Shown: positions 24,158 through 33,732 of the stretch, one piece after another
How positions within the stretch are numbered: the first letter of the stretch is position 1
How the letters are laid out: every line of letters begins with the position of its first letter
Origin: Clostridia bacterium
GTDB lineage: Bacteria > Bacillota > Clostridia > Oscillospirales > Acutalibacteraceae
Assembly: GCA_017439545.1 (NCBI GenBank)
Contig: JAFSIW010000058.1
Span: 1 to 37,548 of the forward strand
Direction: 5' to 3'
Length of the DNA: 37,548 nucleotides
Position numbers and translations under genes: made by a program
The notes under the pieces: model-generated
The model's database searches: none
Seen by the model: only the letters and a program-made list of their open reading frames with translations
What the model was told of the DNA's origin: nothing

Positions 24158-25855
24158 ATGAATATTCCGAGATGTGAACATCCCAAGCCGCAATTTTGCC
24201 GAAATAATTGGCTGAATCTGAATGGCACATGGGATTTTGAAATCGATAACAGTAACAGCGGCGAAGCCCGTGGCCTTGCCAAAGTCGATGCAAAGCTGAA
24301 CAGCAAGATTCTTGTTCCGTTTTGTCCCGAAAGTAAATTATCGGGCTTGGAACATATCGACTTTATGTCTGCTGTTTGGTATCAACGTACCGTGTCGGTA
24401 ACCAAAGAACAGTTGGCGGGCAGGGTGGTAATGCACTTTGGTGCAGTGGACTACGAATGCACGCTGTTCGTTAACGGGCAAAAAGCAGGAACCCATAAAG
24501 GTGGCTATATTTCCTTTAGTTTCGATATTACCGCTTATTTAATAGAAGGGGAAAACGTGCTGACTGTTCGCGCAGTGGACGATACCCGTAATTCTTATGT
24601 GCCCAGCGGCAAGCAATGTGAGCGGTATCAGGGCTATGCTTGCCTTTACACCCGCTCTACCGGCATTTGGCAAACGGTTTGGCTGGAATACACTCCGAAA
24701 GTTTATGTGAAATCGGTGAAATTTTATCCTCAACCCGAAACCTGTGACGTAACGGTTATGGCTGATTTGTGCGGTTGCGCCGATTTGTGTGTTGACGTAA
24801 CCTACCAAGGTAAAACTATGGGTCAGGCAACGCTGAACAATGCCTGCGGACAGATTTCGTTGCACATCCCCTTAGAAGAACGTCATCTTTGGGAAGTCGG
24901 TCACGGTCGCCTTTATGACGTAACTATTACTTTTGGCGAAGACAAGGTTGCCAGCTATTTCGGTCTGCGTAGCTTACGTATGGATGGGAAAAATTTTCTG
25001 CTTAACGGCAAGTCGGTGTTCCAACGTTTGATTTTGGACCAAGGGTATTATCCCGACGGTATTTATACCGCTCCCAGTGATGAAGAACTGGAAAAGGACG
25101 TACTTCGCTCCATTGCCATGGGCTTTAACGGCGCTCGGTTGCATCAAAAAATCTTTGAAGAACGCTTTTTGTATCATTGTGACAAACACGGTTACATGGT
25201 GTGGGGTGAATATCCCAGTTGGGGCGTAAAAATCGAAGATCCTGCGCTCCTTCACGTGTTCCTGCAAGAATGGTTGCAAGAGTTAGAACGGGATTTTAAC
25301 CATCCCTCTATTGTTGGTTGGTGTCCCTTTAACGAAACCCACGGCAATCAATACCGTGAGACGATTCGCATGGCCTACCGTGTTACCAAAGCGGTGGATC
25401 CCACCCGTCCTTGTATTGATACCAGCGGCTATATTCACGTAGAAACCGATATTTTTGATCTGCACGATTATGATCAGACCCCGGCTACTTTTGCCGCTCG
25501 CTATGAAGGCTTTGCTAAAACCGGTGAGTTGAAGCAACCTGATTACACGCAGAAACTGCAAAATTATGAAGGTCAGCCGGTGTTTATCAGCGAATACGGC
25601 GGCATCCGTTGGTCAAATGATGAAAGCGGTTGGGGCTATGGCGCAGGACCGCAAACCAAAGAGGAATTCTTTGAACGGTTCAAACTGCTGACCGACGTAC
25701 AGCTTGACAACCCCAATTTCTTCGGCTTCTGCTATACGCAATTAACCGACGTGGAAATCGAACAAAACGGTCTTTATACCTATGATCGTGTTGCCAAATT
25801 CCCGCCCGAAGAAATCGCCCCCATCATTGCCCGAAAAGCCGCCATTGAAGAATAA
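24158..25855 (+). CDS. glycoside hydrolase family 2 protein (beta-galactosidase/beta-glucuronidase-like)
   Basis: A 565-residue retaining glycosidase with no signal peptide, so probably cytoplasmic. It has the N-terminal GH2 sugar-binding jelly roll (about 10-180), the immunoglobulin-like middle domain (about 180-270) and the TIM barrel (about 275-560). The acid/base is E393 in CPFNETHG and the nucleophile is E479 in FISEYGGI. The length fits compact beta-glucuronidase-like GH2 enzymes rather than 1000-residue LacZ types; the exact sugar is not clear. The start ATG 24158 has GAGGTG six bases upstream; GTG 24149 and ATG 24152 overlap or abut that site. Confidence 0.9.
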   Translation: MNIPRCEHPKPQFCRNNWLNLNGTWDFEIDNSNSGEARGLAKVDAKLNSKILVPFCPESKLSGLEHIDFMSAVWYQRTVSVTKEQLAGRVVMHFGAVDYECTLFVNGQKAGTHKGGYISFSFDITAYLIEGENVLTVRAVDDTRNSYVPSGKQCERYQGYACLYTRSTGIWQTVWLEYTPKVYVKSVKFYPQPETCDVTVMADLCGCADLCVDVTYQGKTMGQATLNNACGQISLHIPLEERHLWEVGHGRLYDVTITFGEDKVASYFGLRSLRMDGKNFLLNGKSVFQRLILDQGYYPDGIYTAPSDEELEKDVLRSIAMGFNGARLHQKIFEERFLYHCDKHGYMVWGEYPSWGVKIEDPALLHVFLQEWLQELERDFNHPSIVGWCPFNETHGNQYRETIRMAYRVTKAVDPTRPCIDTSGYIHVETDIFDLHDYDQTPATFAARYEGFAKTGELKQPDYTQKLQNYEGQPVFISEYGGIRWSNDESGWGYGAGPQTKEEFFERFKLLTDVQLDNPNFFGFCYTQLTDVEIEQNGLYTYDRVAKFPPEEIAPIIARKAAIEE

Positions 25856-25864
25856 TCCACACAG

Positions 25865-25897
25865 AACTCCTGCTTTCTTGTAAAGCGGGAGTTTTTT
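25865..25897 (+). terminator. terminator of the GH2 gene
   Basis: AACTCCTGCTTT (25865-25876) pairs with AAAGCGGGAGTT (25882-25893) with one G-U pair, followed by TTTT. The next bases are the -35 element of the spoIVA promoter. Confidence 0.85.
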
Positions 25898-25927
25898 GGT
25901 ATATTGTTCCGCCGTTTTTCATATAGA
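25898..25927 (+). promoter_or_regulatory. sigma-E-type promoter of spoIVA
   Basis: GGTATATT (25898-25905), 14 bases and CATATAGA (25920-25927). Both elements and the spacer agree with the mother-cell sigma-E consensus known from Bacillus (-35 ending ATATT, -10 CATACA-like). spoIVA is a classical sigma-E gene. No sigma-A promoter is visible here. Confidence 0.7.
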
Positions 25928-25960
25928 TGAACAAAGAATACAGAAAAAGGGCGGGTTTCA

Positions 25961-27439
25961 ATGACTGATACAAGTATATACAATGATATTGCAAAACGGA
26001 CGGATGGGAATATCTATATTGGAATTGTCGGACCGGTTCGTACGGGGAAATCTACGCTAATCAAGCGGTTTATGGACACAATGGTTGTACCATATATTGA
26101 AGGAGAGTACCAACGAGAGCGAGCCATCGATGAACTGCCCCAATCAGCAGCAGGACGCACCATTATGACCACAGAACCAAAATTTATCCCCGAGGAAGCA
26201 GTGAAAATTCAGTTAGATGGTGTGTCTGAATTTTCGGTACGAATGGTAGATTGTGTTGGTTACATTGTTCCAAGTGCATTAGGGTATGTGGAAGAGGATA
26301 AGCCTCGTATGGTACAAACACCGTGGTTTGATGAAGAGATTCCCTTTAATATGGCAGCCGAGATCGGCACGCAAAAGGTAATTACCGAGCATTCCACCAT
26401 TGGTATTGTTGTGACCACCGATGGGAGCATCAGCGATATTGACCGCACGGAATATGAAGAAGCGGAAGAACGTGTGATTCGCGAGCTGCAACAAATTCAT
26501 AAGCCCTTCGTCGTGTTGATGAATTGCGTCGAGCCCGATTCTGATTCAGCCAAGGATCTGACGCAGGCTATGAGTGAGAAATACGGAGTACCGGTTCTTG
26601 CGGTCAATTGTTTAGAACTGACGCAGGAGGATATTCAACAAATTTTATCCCGTATTTTGTATGAGTTTCCCATGCAAGAAGTGTTGATCGACCTCCCGGA
26701 TTGGTTTAAAGGCTTGCAACAGGATCACTGGTTAAAACAAGAGGTGTTTCAGGTGATCGGCTCAACTGCCGATCGGATCACTAACGTTCGTACGGTGAAT
26801 CTTTTAGAGGAAGCCTTGCTGGAAAATGAGCATATTCGCAGTGCGCAGGTGCAATCGGTGGAATTAGGATCGGGACGTGCGACTATAGCTGTTGGTTTAC
26901 ATAACAACCTTTTCTATCGGATTTTAACCGAAGAAACAGGACTGGATATTTGCGGTGAAGAAGGTCTTATGGGATGCTTAATTGAATTGTCAGACATTAA
27001 AAAACGGTATGAGAAGGTGCGCGCTGCCTTGGATGATGTAGAGCGGGTTGGATACGGCATTGTGATGCCGGAAAAAGAAGAAATGACCTTGGAAGAACCG
27101 GAAATAATGAAGCAGGGCGGACAATACGGCGTGCGATTGAAAGCCAAAGCGCCATCGATTCATATGATGCGAGCAGATATTAAAACCGAGGTTACTCCTG
27201 TGGTGGGATCGGAAAAGCAATCGGAGGATCTGGTTCGGTATTTGCTGTCTGGCTTCGAAGATGATCCTACTCAAATTTGGGATTCCAATATCTTCGGTAA
27301 ATCATTACACGATTTGGTCAATGAAGGATTACATGCAAAACTTGCCCGTATGCCGCAAGATGCCCGTAATAAAATTCAGGAAACCATTTCTCGTGTCATT
27401 AACGAAGGGTGCAGCGGTTTGATTTGTATCATTTTGTAA
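25961..27439 (+). CDS. spoIVA: stage IV sporulation protein A, spore coat morphogenetic ATPase
   Basis: A 492-residue protein that polymerises, with ATP hydrolysis, on the outer forespore membrane and forms the base layer of the coat. The N-terminal GTPase-like fold has Walker A GPVRTGKST (24-32) and the highly conserved N-terminal stretch SIYNDIAKRTDGNIYIGIVG. The C-terminal region, needed for membrane anchoring in Bacillus, ends in the short hydrophobic tail GLICIIL. Length equals that of B. subtilis SpoIVA. It stands alone between two terminators behind a sigma-E promoter. Confidence 0.97.
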   Translation: MTDTSIYNDIAKRTDGNIYIGIVGPVRTGKSTLIKRFMDTMVVPYIEGEYQRERAIDELPQSAAGRTIMTTEPKFIPEEAVKIQLDGVSEFSVRMVDCVGYIVPSALGYVEEDKPRMVQTPWFDEEIPFNMAAEIGTQKVITEHSTIGIVVTTDGSISDIDRTEYEEAEERVIRELQQIHKPFVVLMNCVEPDSDSAKDLTQAMSEKYGVPVLAVNCLELTQEDIQQILSRILYEFPMQEVLIDLPDWFKGLQQDHWLKQEVFQVIGSTADRITNVRTVNLLEEALLENEHIRSAQVQSVELGSGRATIAVGLHNNLFYRILTEETGLDICGEEGLMGCLIELSDIKKRYEKVRAALDDVERVGYGIVMPEKEEMTLEEPEIMKQGGQYGVRLKAKAPSIHMMRADIKTEVTPVVGSEKQSEDLVRYLLSGFEDDPTQIWDSNIFGKSLHDLVNEGLHAKLARMPQDARNKIQETISRVINEGCSGLICIIL

Positions 27440-27442
27440 AAG

Positions 27443-27476
27443 AAAAAGACGGTCGGACTTACCGACCGTCTTTCAT
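27443..27476. terminator. bidirectional terminator between spoIVA and ychF
   Basis: A perfect 12-bp stem AAAGACGGTCGG/CCGACCGTCTTT (27445-27456 with 27462-27473) flanked by A and T runs lies between the two convergent stop codons. Confidence 0.85.
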
Positions 27477-27485
27477 TTTGTTCGT

Positions 27486-28580
27486 TTATACGTTAAAACG
27501 GAACAGAACAATGTCGCCGTCTTTCATCACGTATTCTTTGCCTTCCGAACGGACAAGTCCCTTTTCCTTGGCTGCTACCATAGAGCCTAATTCCATAAAC
27601 TCGTCATACCCGATGACTTCCGCACGGATGAATCCTTTTTCAAAGTCGCTGTGGATCTTGCCTGCGGCTTGAGGGGCTTTCGTGCCTTTTACAATGGTCC
27701 AGGCGCGTACTTCAGGCTTGCCTGCGGTCAGATAAGAAATGAGACCGAGCAGAGAATAACAGGCCTGAATCAAGCGGTCCAGCCCGGAGCAGGGAAGACC
27801 CAATTCTTCCAAGAACATGGCTTGCTCTTCTTTGTCCATTTGGGCGATTTCCGCTTCAATCTCGGCACAGATTGGTAATACGCCGGAACCTTCTTCGGCG
27901 GCAATTTTTTGCACAATCTGATACCCTTCGTTGTTATCGATCCCGTCGGTCAGATCGTCTTCACCAACGTTGCAGGCGTAAAGCACCGGTTTGTCCGACA
28001 AAAGACCGATTTCGCTGATAATGGCGGCATCGTCCTCACTGCGTTCAAAGGAACGGGCGGATTTCCCGCTTTCCAGATGGGCGTACAAAGATTTGAGCAA
28101 TTCCACTTGGGCGGCCAGCGATTTGTCACCCTTCATTGCTTTGGTGGTACGATCGATCCGACGTTCCAGCATTTCCATATCCGAGAAAATCAACTCAAAG
28201 TTGATGGTTTCAATGTCCCGAGCAGGGTTGATGTTGCCATCGACGTGAATAATGTCGTCATTCACAAAGCAACGAACCACATGAACAATGGCATCCACCT
28301 CACGAATGTGGGAAAGAAATTTGTTGCCCAAACCTTCTCCTTTGGAAGCCCCTTTTACCAAACCTGCAATATCCACAAATTCTACCGTAGCAGGAGTGAT
28401 TTTGTCAGGCTGGTGAATTTCAGCAAGCTTGTCTAACCGTTCATCGGGAACAGCAACAACACCAACGTTAGGCTCAATGGTACAAAACGGGAAGTTTGCC
28501 GATTGAGCGCCTGCATTGGTGATGGCGTTAAACAAAGTGGATTTACCGACGTTGGGCAATCCTACAATACCTAATTTCAT
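27486..28580 (-). CDS. ychF: YchF/OLA1 family ATPase
   Basis: A 364-residue translation-associated P-loop protein of the Obg-related YchF family, which prefers ATP over GTP. It has G1 GLPNVGKST (7-15), G3 [10 protein letters not shown], a central coiled coil and a C-terminal TGS domain (about 280-364) with the block [25 protein letters not shown]. Length is standard. It lies 17 bases after the UPF0210 gene, with GAGGT before its ATG, and is probably the last gene of that three-gene unit. Confidence 0.97.
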   Translation of the reverse strand: MKLGIVGLPNVGKSTLFNAITNAGAQSANFPFCTIEPNVGVVAVPDERLDKLAEIHQPDKITPATVEFVDIAGLVKGASKGEGLGNKFLSHIREVDAIVHVVRCFVNDDIIHVDGNINPARDIETINFELIFSDMEMLERRIDRTTKAMKGDKSLAAQVELLKSLYAHLESGKSARSFERSEDDAAIISEIGLLSDKPVLYACNVGEDDLTDGIDNNEGYQIVQKIAAEEGSGVLPICAEIEAEIAQMDKEEQAMFLEELGLPCSGLDRLIQACYSLLGLISYLTAGKPEVRAWTIVKGTKAPQAAGKIHSDFEKGFIRAEVIGYDEFMELGSMVAAKEKGLVRSEGKEYVMKDGDIVLFRFNV

Positions 28581-28597
28581 ATCTATTACCTCATTTG

Positions 28598-29962
28598 TTA
28601 GTTTTTGAGACTGTGCATGGGAGCAGGAATGCGACCGCCACGGTTAATGAATACCGAGGGCGAAGCAGTGTTGACCGGCATGATAGGACCACTTCCCAAC
28701 AATCCACCAAAGTCTAATTCTTCGCCCATGGATTTGCCGATGGCGGGAATCAACCGTACGGCGGTGGTTTTGGAGTTGACCATACCTATGGCGGCTTCGT
28801 CGGCAATGATGCCCGAAATTACGTCAGCGGTGGTGTCGCCGGGAATGACGATCATATCCAGACCCACCGAGCATACAGCGGTCATTGCTTCTAATTTTTC
28901 TAATTTAAGACAACCGCTGCGAGCGGCGTCGATCATACCCGCATCTTCCGAAACGGGAATAAAAGCGCCCGAAAGTCCACCTACGTGAGAAGAAGCCATC
29001 ACGCCGCCTTTTTTAACCGCATCGTTGAGCATAGCAAGGCAAGCGGTGGTACCGCATCCGCCGCAGGTTTCCAAGCCCATCTCCTCTAAAATATGAGCCA
29101 CCGAGTCACCAACGGCAGGCGTGGGGGCAAGGGACAAGTCCACAATACCGAAGGGCACGCACAGCCGACGGGAGGCTTCTCTGGCAACCAATTGACCCAT
29201 ACGGGTGATTTTGAAGGCAGTGCGTTTAATGGTTTCGGCTAATACGTCAATGGAGCAGTCCTTGCCGCATTTTTTTAAGGCAGCTACCACAACACCGGGA
29301 CCGGAAACACCTACGTTGATGACGCAATCAGCTTCACCGGGACCGTGGAATGCACCTGCCATAAAGGGGTTGTCTTCGGGAGCATTGCAAAATACCACCA
29401 ATTTGGCGGCACCAATGCAGTTGTTGTCTGCAGTTAACTCGGAGCAACGGCGAATCACCTTGCCCATTTTAGCGACGGCGTCCATATTGATACCCGCCTT
29501 GGTGCTACCGATGTTGACCGATGAACATACGTTGGTGGTTTCGGCTAATGCTTCGGGAATGCTTTCGATCAGTGCATAATCGCCTGCGGAAAAGCCCTTG
29601 TGTACCAAAGCGGAATATCCACCGATAAAATTGATTCCCAAGGTATCGGCTGCATTTTGTAAAGCGTGAGCAAATTTTTTCACTTCAGCACCGGGACAAG
29701 CAGCAGCCAACATAGCGATAGGGGTGACAGAAATCCGTTTGTTGATGATGGGAATTCCGAATTCCTTTTCAATGCCCTCGCAAACAGAAACAAGATTTTC
29801 GCCATAAGCTGTGATTTTGTCATATACTTTCCGGCATGCTTTATCAATATCACTGTCAATACAAGAAAGCAATGAGATCCCCATAGTGACAGTGCGGATA
29901 TCCAAATGCTCCTGTTGGATCATATTAATGGTTTCTAAAACATCCTGATAGGAGTAATTCAT
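28598..29962 (-). CDS. UPF0210 (PFL/DUF711 family) protein
   Basis: A 454-residue cytoplasmic protein of the conserved UPF0210 family. The N-terminus [31 protein letters not shown] and Gly/Ala-rich central blocks such as [20 protein letters not shown] are typical. The enzymatic role is not known. It follows the ACT-domain gene by 11 bases with AAGGAGG before its ATG. This pairing (UPF0237 with UPF0210) is widely conserved, which suggests an amino-acid- or ligand-sensing partner for the larger protein. Confidence 0.92.
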   Translation of the reverse strand: MNYSYQDVLETINMIQQEHLDIRTVTMGISLLSCIDSDIDKACRKVYDKITAYGENLVSVCEGIEKEFGIPIINKRISVTPIAMLAAACPGAEVKKFAHALQNAADTLGINFIGGYSALVHKGFSAGDYALIESIPEALAETTNVCSSVNIGSTKAGINMDAVAKMGKVIRRCSELTADNNCIGAAKLVVFCNAPEDNPFMAGAFHGPGEADCVINVGVSGPGVVVAALKKCGKDCSIDVLAETIKRTAFKITRMGQLVAREASRRLCVPFGIVDLSLAPTPAVGDSVAHILEEMGLETCGGCGTTACLAMLNDAVKKGGVMASSHVGGLSGAFIPVSEDAGMIDAARSGCLKLEKLEAMTAVCSVGLDMIVIPGDTTADVISGIIADEAAIGMVNSKTTAVRLIPAIGKSMGEELDFGGLLGSGPIMPVNTASPSVFINRGGRIPAPMHSLKN

Positions 29963-29973
29963 GTTGGCCCTCC

Positions 29974-30243
29974 TTAGATTCGGTGCATAGAATTAAAAAT
30001 ATCTTCGTGCATGGTATGGATGGAAAGCCCCATCTCTTGCCCTAACCGATTCAGTTGATCGGATAGTTCTGCAAAGGACACGGCACACTGATCGATCTCT
30101 ACAATCATAATCATAGTAAAGTACTCCTGCAGTACCTTTTGAGTCACATCCACGATGTTGCAGTTGTTCTTAAAACAAACGTCCGATACTTTGGCTAAAA
30201 TGCCGACGGTATCGGTGCCAATGACTGAAATTACAGCTTTCAT
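29974..30243 (-). CDS. ACT domain protein, UPF0237 family
   Basis: An 89-residue protein that is a single ACT domain, a fold that binds small ligands such as amino acids. The start of the fold is clear: [33 protein letters not shown] chose ATG 30243 because GGAGG lies 10 bases upstream and the domain then begins at residue 2; the in-frame ATG at 30300 would add 19 residues with no family match and lies upstream of the -10 box. First gene of a unit with the UPF0210 gene and ychF. Confidence 0.92.
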   Translation of the reverse strand: MKAVISVIGTDTVGILAKVSDVCFKNNCNIVDVTQKVLQEYFTMIMIVEIDQCAVSFAELSDQLNRLGQEMGLSIHTMHEDIFNSMHRI

Positions 30244-30280
30244 TTGTGTTTTCCTCCAATGAATATGAATTAACTTTTCC

Positions 30281-30308
30281 ATTATAGCACACTTTTTCAA
30301 AAAATGAA
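30281..30308 (-). promoter_or_regulatory. promoter of the ACT-UPF0210-ychF unit
   Basis: On the minus strand a perfect TATAAT (30281-30286) lies 16 bases from TTCATT (30303-30308). The -10 is strong and the -35 is weak. Confidence 0.5.
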
Positions 30309-30328
30309 GAATAATTTACAAAAATTCT

Positions 30329-30356
30329 TTGAAAAAAATAAAATCTGTGTTATTAT
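30329..30356 (+). promoter_or_regulatory. promoter of the PHP-ispE unit
   Basis: TTGAAA (30329-30334), 16 bases and TATTAT (30351-30356), 35 bases before the PHP start codon. Confidence 0.55.
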
Positions 30357-30391
30357 ACATATTGTAATTTCTTTGTGGAGAGGAGAGAATT

Positions 30392-31204
30392 ATGGGTTAC
30401 AAAAACCTTGTGGATTTTCACGTGCACACCGATAATTCCTGTGACGGACACGATTCCTTAATGGTGATGAGTGAACGTGCCGCCGCAAAAGGGATTCGTG
30501 CTATCGCTGTGACCGACCACGCAGAGTGTCATCGGTATTATAAGGATAATTTTCATCTTGCTATTCGTTACAGTCATTTTGAAACGCTAAAAGCCAAAAA
30601 TGCATTCCGAGGTCAGCTCGCTATTATGACCGGCATTGAATTGGGACAGCCTCTTCATAATTTAGAAGCGGCAGAGGATGCATTGTCGGCCAATCGTTAC
30701 GATATTGTGGTGGCGGGCTTGCATTTAATTCGCGGCGGTGATGATTTTTGGAAGCTTGATTATCATAACGCAAATGTTCCGACCCTGTTGCACGCTTATT
30801 TTGACGAGATTTACGAGATGGTTTGTTGGGGAAGGTTTGATTCGCTGGCTCACTTGACCTATCCATTGCGCTATATTGAGGGCAGAGACCAGATCCCCGT
30901 GGATTTAGCGGATTACGCTGAACAAATTGATCGAATTTTGGAACGACTGATTGCTGACGGCAAATCCTTGGAACTTAACACGCAGGGATATCGTACCGAA
31001 TACGGTCGTCCCACGCCGGATATGGATATTCTTAGACGGTATAAAGAGTTGGGCGGACAGTACGTAACCATTGGCTCCGATGCTCACTATGCTGTTGATA
31101 TCGGTGCAAATATTGAAGATGGTTTGAGTTTATTAAAACAAGCGGACTTTGATTTCGTTACCATCTACGACCAAAGAGAGCCAATTCTTCTGCCAATTAT
31201 TTAA
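30392..31204 (+). CDS. histidinol-phosphatase-like PHP-domain protein
   Basis: A 270-residue cytoplasmic PHP phosphoesterase, near in type to HisJ. Metal motifs in order: DFHVHTDNSCDG (H10, H12), VTDHAE, TGIELGQ, AGLHLI and GSDAHYAVDIG. No other his gene is close, so histidinol phosphate is only one possible substrate. The ATG follows GAGAGGAGAG. ispE starts 9 bases after the stop, so they share a transcript. It is different enough from the PHP protein at 3257-4039 not to be a recent copy. Confidence 0.85.
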   Translation: MGYKNLVDFHVHTDNSCDGHDSLMVMSERAAAKGIRAIAVTDHAECHRYYKDNFHLAIRYSHFETLKAKNAFRGQLAIMTGIELGQPLHNLEAAEDALSANRYDIVVAGLHLIRGGDDFWKLDYHNANVPTLLHAYFDEIYEMVCWGRFDSLAHLTYPLRYIEGRDQIPVDLADYAEQIDRILERLIADGKSLELNTQGYRTEYGRPTPDMDILRRYKELGGQYVTIGSDAHYAVDIGANIEDGLSLLKQADFDFVTIYDQREPILLPII

Positions 31205-31213
31205 GGAGTTATT

Positions 31214-32080
31214 ATGCAATTGAAAATAGCGGCAAACGCAAAAATCAACCTGACTCTGTATATTACCGGTAAACGTGATGACGGCTATCATACCCTTGAT
31301 ACAATTATGCAGTCGATCGGTTTGCAAGACCTGCTTACCTTGTCGGTTTGCGACCAACCGTGCATTGCAGTAACCTGTTCAAACAATGAATTGGCAGGGG
31401 AGGGGAATCTTGCGTATCAGGCGGCAAAACGTTTTTTTAAAGCAATTGATCAGCGCCAAAAGGGAGTTGCGATCCACATTGAAAAGCACATTCCCTTGTC
31501 TGCAGGCCTCGGTGGCGGCAGTGCAGATGCGGCGGCGGTTTTAGTTGGTTTGAATCACTTGTTTAACGAACCTCTCAGTCCGGATGAATTGAAGGAATTG
31601 GCTCTACCGCTTGGAGCGGACGTACCTTTTTGTTTGGTAGGCGGGACTTGCCGTGCTATGGGGATTGGTGAACGATTATCGGTGTTGCCCGGGGTCAATA
31701 ACGGATATGTGGTGCTGGTCAAGCCTTGTGAAAAAGAGTCAACCGGAAAAATGTATCAAAAATATGATGAAATTAAGGGATTGAAAGACGAAAATAAATG
31801 TGTTATAATACCTAAGATGGTGTCAAATGACTTGTTGTTTGTAACCTCATTGCTACACAATGACTTTTTGCCCTTATATGAGCATGAGAAGGTTCATGAA
31901 GCGATAACTGCTTTGCTTGATGCAGGCGCTGTGGGCGCTTCGCTCAGCGGCAGCGGGCCTACTGTCTTTGGTTTGTTTGCGGATGCTGATACGGCACAAC
32001 AAGCGAGAGCCTGTTTGACAAACGGTTTTAATCAAGTGTTTTGCGCCCCGTTTGTGCAAACCGGACTTGAGATTCTATAA
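31214..32080 (+). CDS. ispE: 4-diphosphocytidyl-2-C-methyl-D-erythritol kinase
   Basis: A GHMP-fold kinase of 288 residues that phosphorylates CDP-methylerythritol in the non-mevalonate isoprenoid pathway. Family blocks: N-terminal AKINLTLYITGKRDDGYHTLDT, the ATP loop LSAGLGGGSADAAAVL and the C-terminal SLSGSGPTVFGLF. Length is normal. AAGGAG lies before the ATG. The next gene starts 19 bases after its stop. Confidence 0.96.
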   Translation: MQLKIAANAKINLTLYITGKRDDGYHTLDTIMQSIGLQDLLTLSVCDQPCIAVTCSNNELAGEGNLAYQAAKRFFKAIDQRQKGVAIHIEKHIPLSAGLGGGSADAAAVLVGLNHLFNEPLSPDELKELALPLGADVPFCLVGGTCRAMGIGERLSVLPGVNNGYVVLVKPCEKESTGKMYQKYDEIKGLKDENKCVIIPKMVSNDLLFVTSLLHNDFLPLYEHEKVHEAITALLDAGAVGASLSGSGPTVFGLFADADTAQQARACLTNGFNQVFCAPFVQTGLEIL

Positions 32081-32099
32081 GTAAGAAAGGAACACGGAA

Positions 32100-32987
32100 A
32101 TGAAAATCAAACGCATTTTTTGCCTTGTTTTGGTTATCAGTATGTTGCTGATTAACGTTGCTTGCGCTAAAGATGACAAAGGAAACAATACATCAAAGAG
32201 CGATGCCACTGTGTCTACAGCGCAGACCGTCATTCAAAGTGATAAAGCCGTCGGCTTCCAATTGGAACAACCTAAAGCAGGTGAAAAGGCTGCCGTCTTG
32301 CATACCAATTACGGTGATATATATATTCGCCTGTTTGCTAATGAAGCACCCAAAACGGTCGAGAATTTTATTGGTTTGATTGAAAAAGGCTATTATAATA
32401 ACCTTATTTTTCATCGTATTATTGAGGGATTCTGCGTGCAGGGCGGCGATCCGAAAGGGGACGGCACCGGCGGTGAAAGCCTTTGGGGAGCCGATTTTGC
32501 CGATGAATTCTGTGATAAATTGGTAAATATTTCTTACTCGGTTGCTATGGCTAATGCAGGCCCCGGTACCAATGGCAGTCAGTTCTTTATTAACCATTCT
32601 ACCACCAAAACCATCGATCGTGCTCAATATGATTACGATACGCTGTCGGCAACCTACAACTCCTATTACCAACAATACGTGTCGGCCTATGGTGCCAGCT
32701 TCACCCAACAATTCCCCACGGTGGAGAGCTTTATTAACGACTACGTAGGCGGCATTAGCCCCGATTCCCGCGTAGTTCCCGAAGAAGTATGGAAGCTGTA
32801 CGAAGCCAACGGCGGTAACATCAGTTTGGATGGTGCCTGGCGTGCTAAAGGCGGTCACACGGTGTTCGGACAAGTTTATGCCGGCAAAGACGTGGTGGAC
32901 AAGATTGCCGCTGTAGACGTGGATGAAAATGATAAACCCGTTAAAAGTGTAATCATTGAATCGGCTGAAATAATCACCGTTTCATAA
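32100..32987 (+). CDS. cyclophilin-type peptidyl-prolyl isomerase, lipoprotein
   Basis: A 295-residue surface lipoprotein. The signal peptide ends in the lipobox LINVAC with C22 as the lipid site; a Ser/Thr-rich spacer follows (about 23-60). The cyclophilin domain is clear: [37 protein letters not shown] and [18 protein letters not shown]. Between SQFFINHS and the GHTVFG block there is an insertion of roughly 70-80 residues rich in Tyr and Ser, which ordinary small cyclophilins lack. It probably helps fold exported proteins outside the membrane. The start follows AGAAAGGAACACGG. Confidence 0.93.
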   Translation: MKIKRIFCLVLVISMLLINVACAKDDKGNNTSKSDATVSTAQTVIQSDKAVGFQLEQPKAGEKAAVLHTNYGDIYIRLFANEAPKTVENFIGLIEKGYYNNLIFHRIIEGFCVQGGDPKGDGTGGESLWGADFADEFCDKLVNISYSVAMANAGPGTNGSQFFINHSTTKTIDRAQYDYDTLSATYNSYYQQYVSAYGASFTQQFPTVESFINDYVGGISPDSRVVPEEVWKLYEANGGNISLDGAWRAKGGHTVFGQVYAGKDVVDKIAAVDVDENDKPVKSVIIESAEIITVS

Positions 32988-33022
32988 ATTAATATTATAT
33001 TTCCGAAAGGAGTCAATGGAAT

Positions 33023-33715
33023 ATGAATTATTCCCATGAAGTGGAAAAAATGTGTCCTGTGGCCAAAGGCCCTCATCATGGACCGGCCCCCATCCCCGAA
33101 GAAGGTAAGTGGGTCAAATCTTATCAAATCAGCGATATCAGCGGTCTGTCTCACGGTATCGGTTGGTGCGCACCTCAACAAGGTTGCTGCAAACTGACCT
33201 TGAATGTGAAAGACGGTATCGTGGAAGAGGCCTTGGTAGAAACCCTGGGTTGCTCCGGTATGACCCACTCGGCTGCTATGGCTGCCGAAATTCTGCCCGG
33301 CAAAACCTTGCTGGAATGCCTCAACACCGACTTGGTGTGCGACGCTATCAACGTTGCCATGCGTGAGATCTTTAAGCAATTGGCTTACGGTCGTACCCAA
33401 TCTGCCTTCTCTGAAGACGGTCTGCCCATCGGCGCCGGTATGGAAGACTTAGGCAAGGGCTTGCGTTCGCAAGTTGGTACCATGTTCTCCACCAAAGCCA
33501 AGGGTGTTCGTTACATGGAAATGGCTGAAGGCTATATCACCAAAATGGCTTTGGATGCTAACAACGAAGTAATCGGCTATCAATTCATCCGCTTGGGCAA
33601 AATGCTGGAAGACATTCGTCACGGTGCAGAACCTGCTGATGCTTTGGCTAAAAACACCGGTACTTACGGTCGTTTCGACGATGCCGCTAAGTACATCGAT
33701 CCCCGTGAAGAATAA
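33023..33715 (+). CDS. NifU/IscU-like iron-sulfur cluster assembly scaffold partner of GGGtGRT protein
   Basis: A 230-residue protein whose part from about residue 35 to 125 follows the NifU N-terminal (IscU-like) pattern: LNVKDGIVEEALVETLGCSGMTHSAAMAAEILPGK. Cysteines C49, C55, C56, C77, C99 and C106 are candidate cluster ligands. The C-terminal about 100 residues are not part of IscU. No iscS, suf or nif gene is near, so it is probably not the general scaffold. It is followed 17 bases later by the GGGtGRT gene, with which such proteins are usually paired. AAAGGAG precedes the ATG. Codon use is very biased, suggesting high expression. Confidence 0.85.
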   Translation: MNYSHEVEKMCPVAKGPHHGPAPIPEEGKWVKSYQISDISGLSHGIGWCAPQQGCCKLTLNVKDGIVEEALVETLGCSGMTHSAAMAAEILPGKTLLECLNTDLVCDAINVAMREIFKQLAYGRTQSAFSEDGLPIGAGMEDLGKGLRSQVGTMFSTKAKGVRYMEMAEGYITKMALDANNEVIGYQFIRLGKMLEDIRHGAEPADALAKNTGTYGRFDDAAKYIDPREE

Positions 33716-33732
33716 GGAAGGAGGCGTTCACA

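Noticed and set aside
17772-25855. Recent horizontal transfer or mobile island around the glycan block
   Set aside because: Base and codon use look like the neighbours, and no integrase, transposase, direct repeats or tRNA borders are visible.
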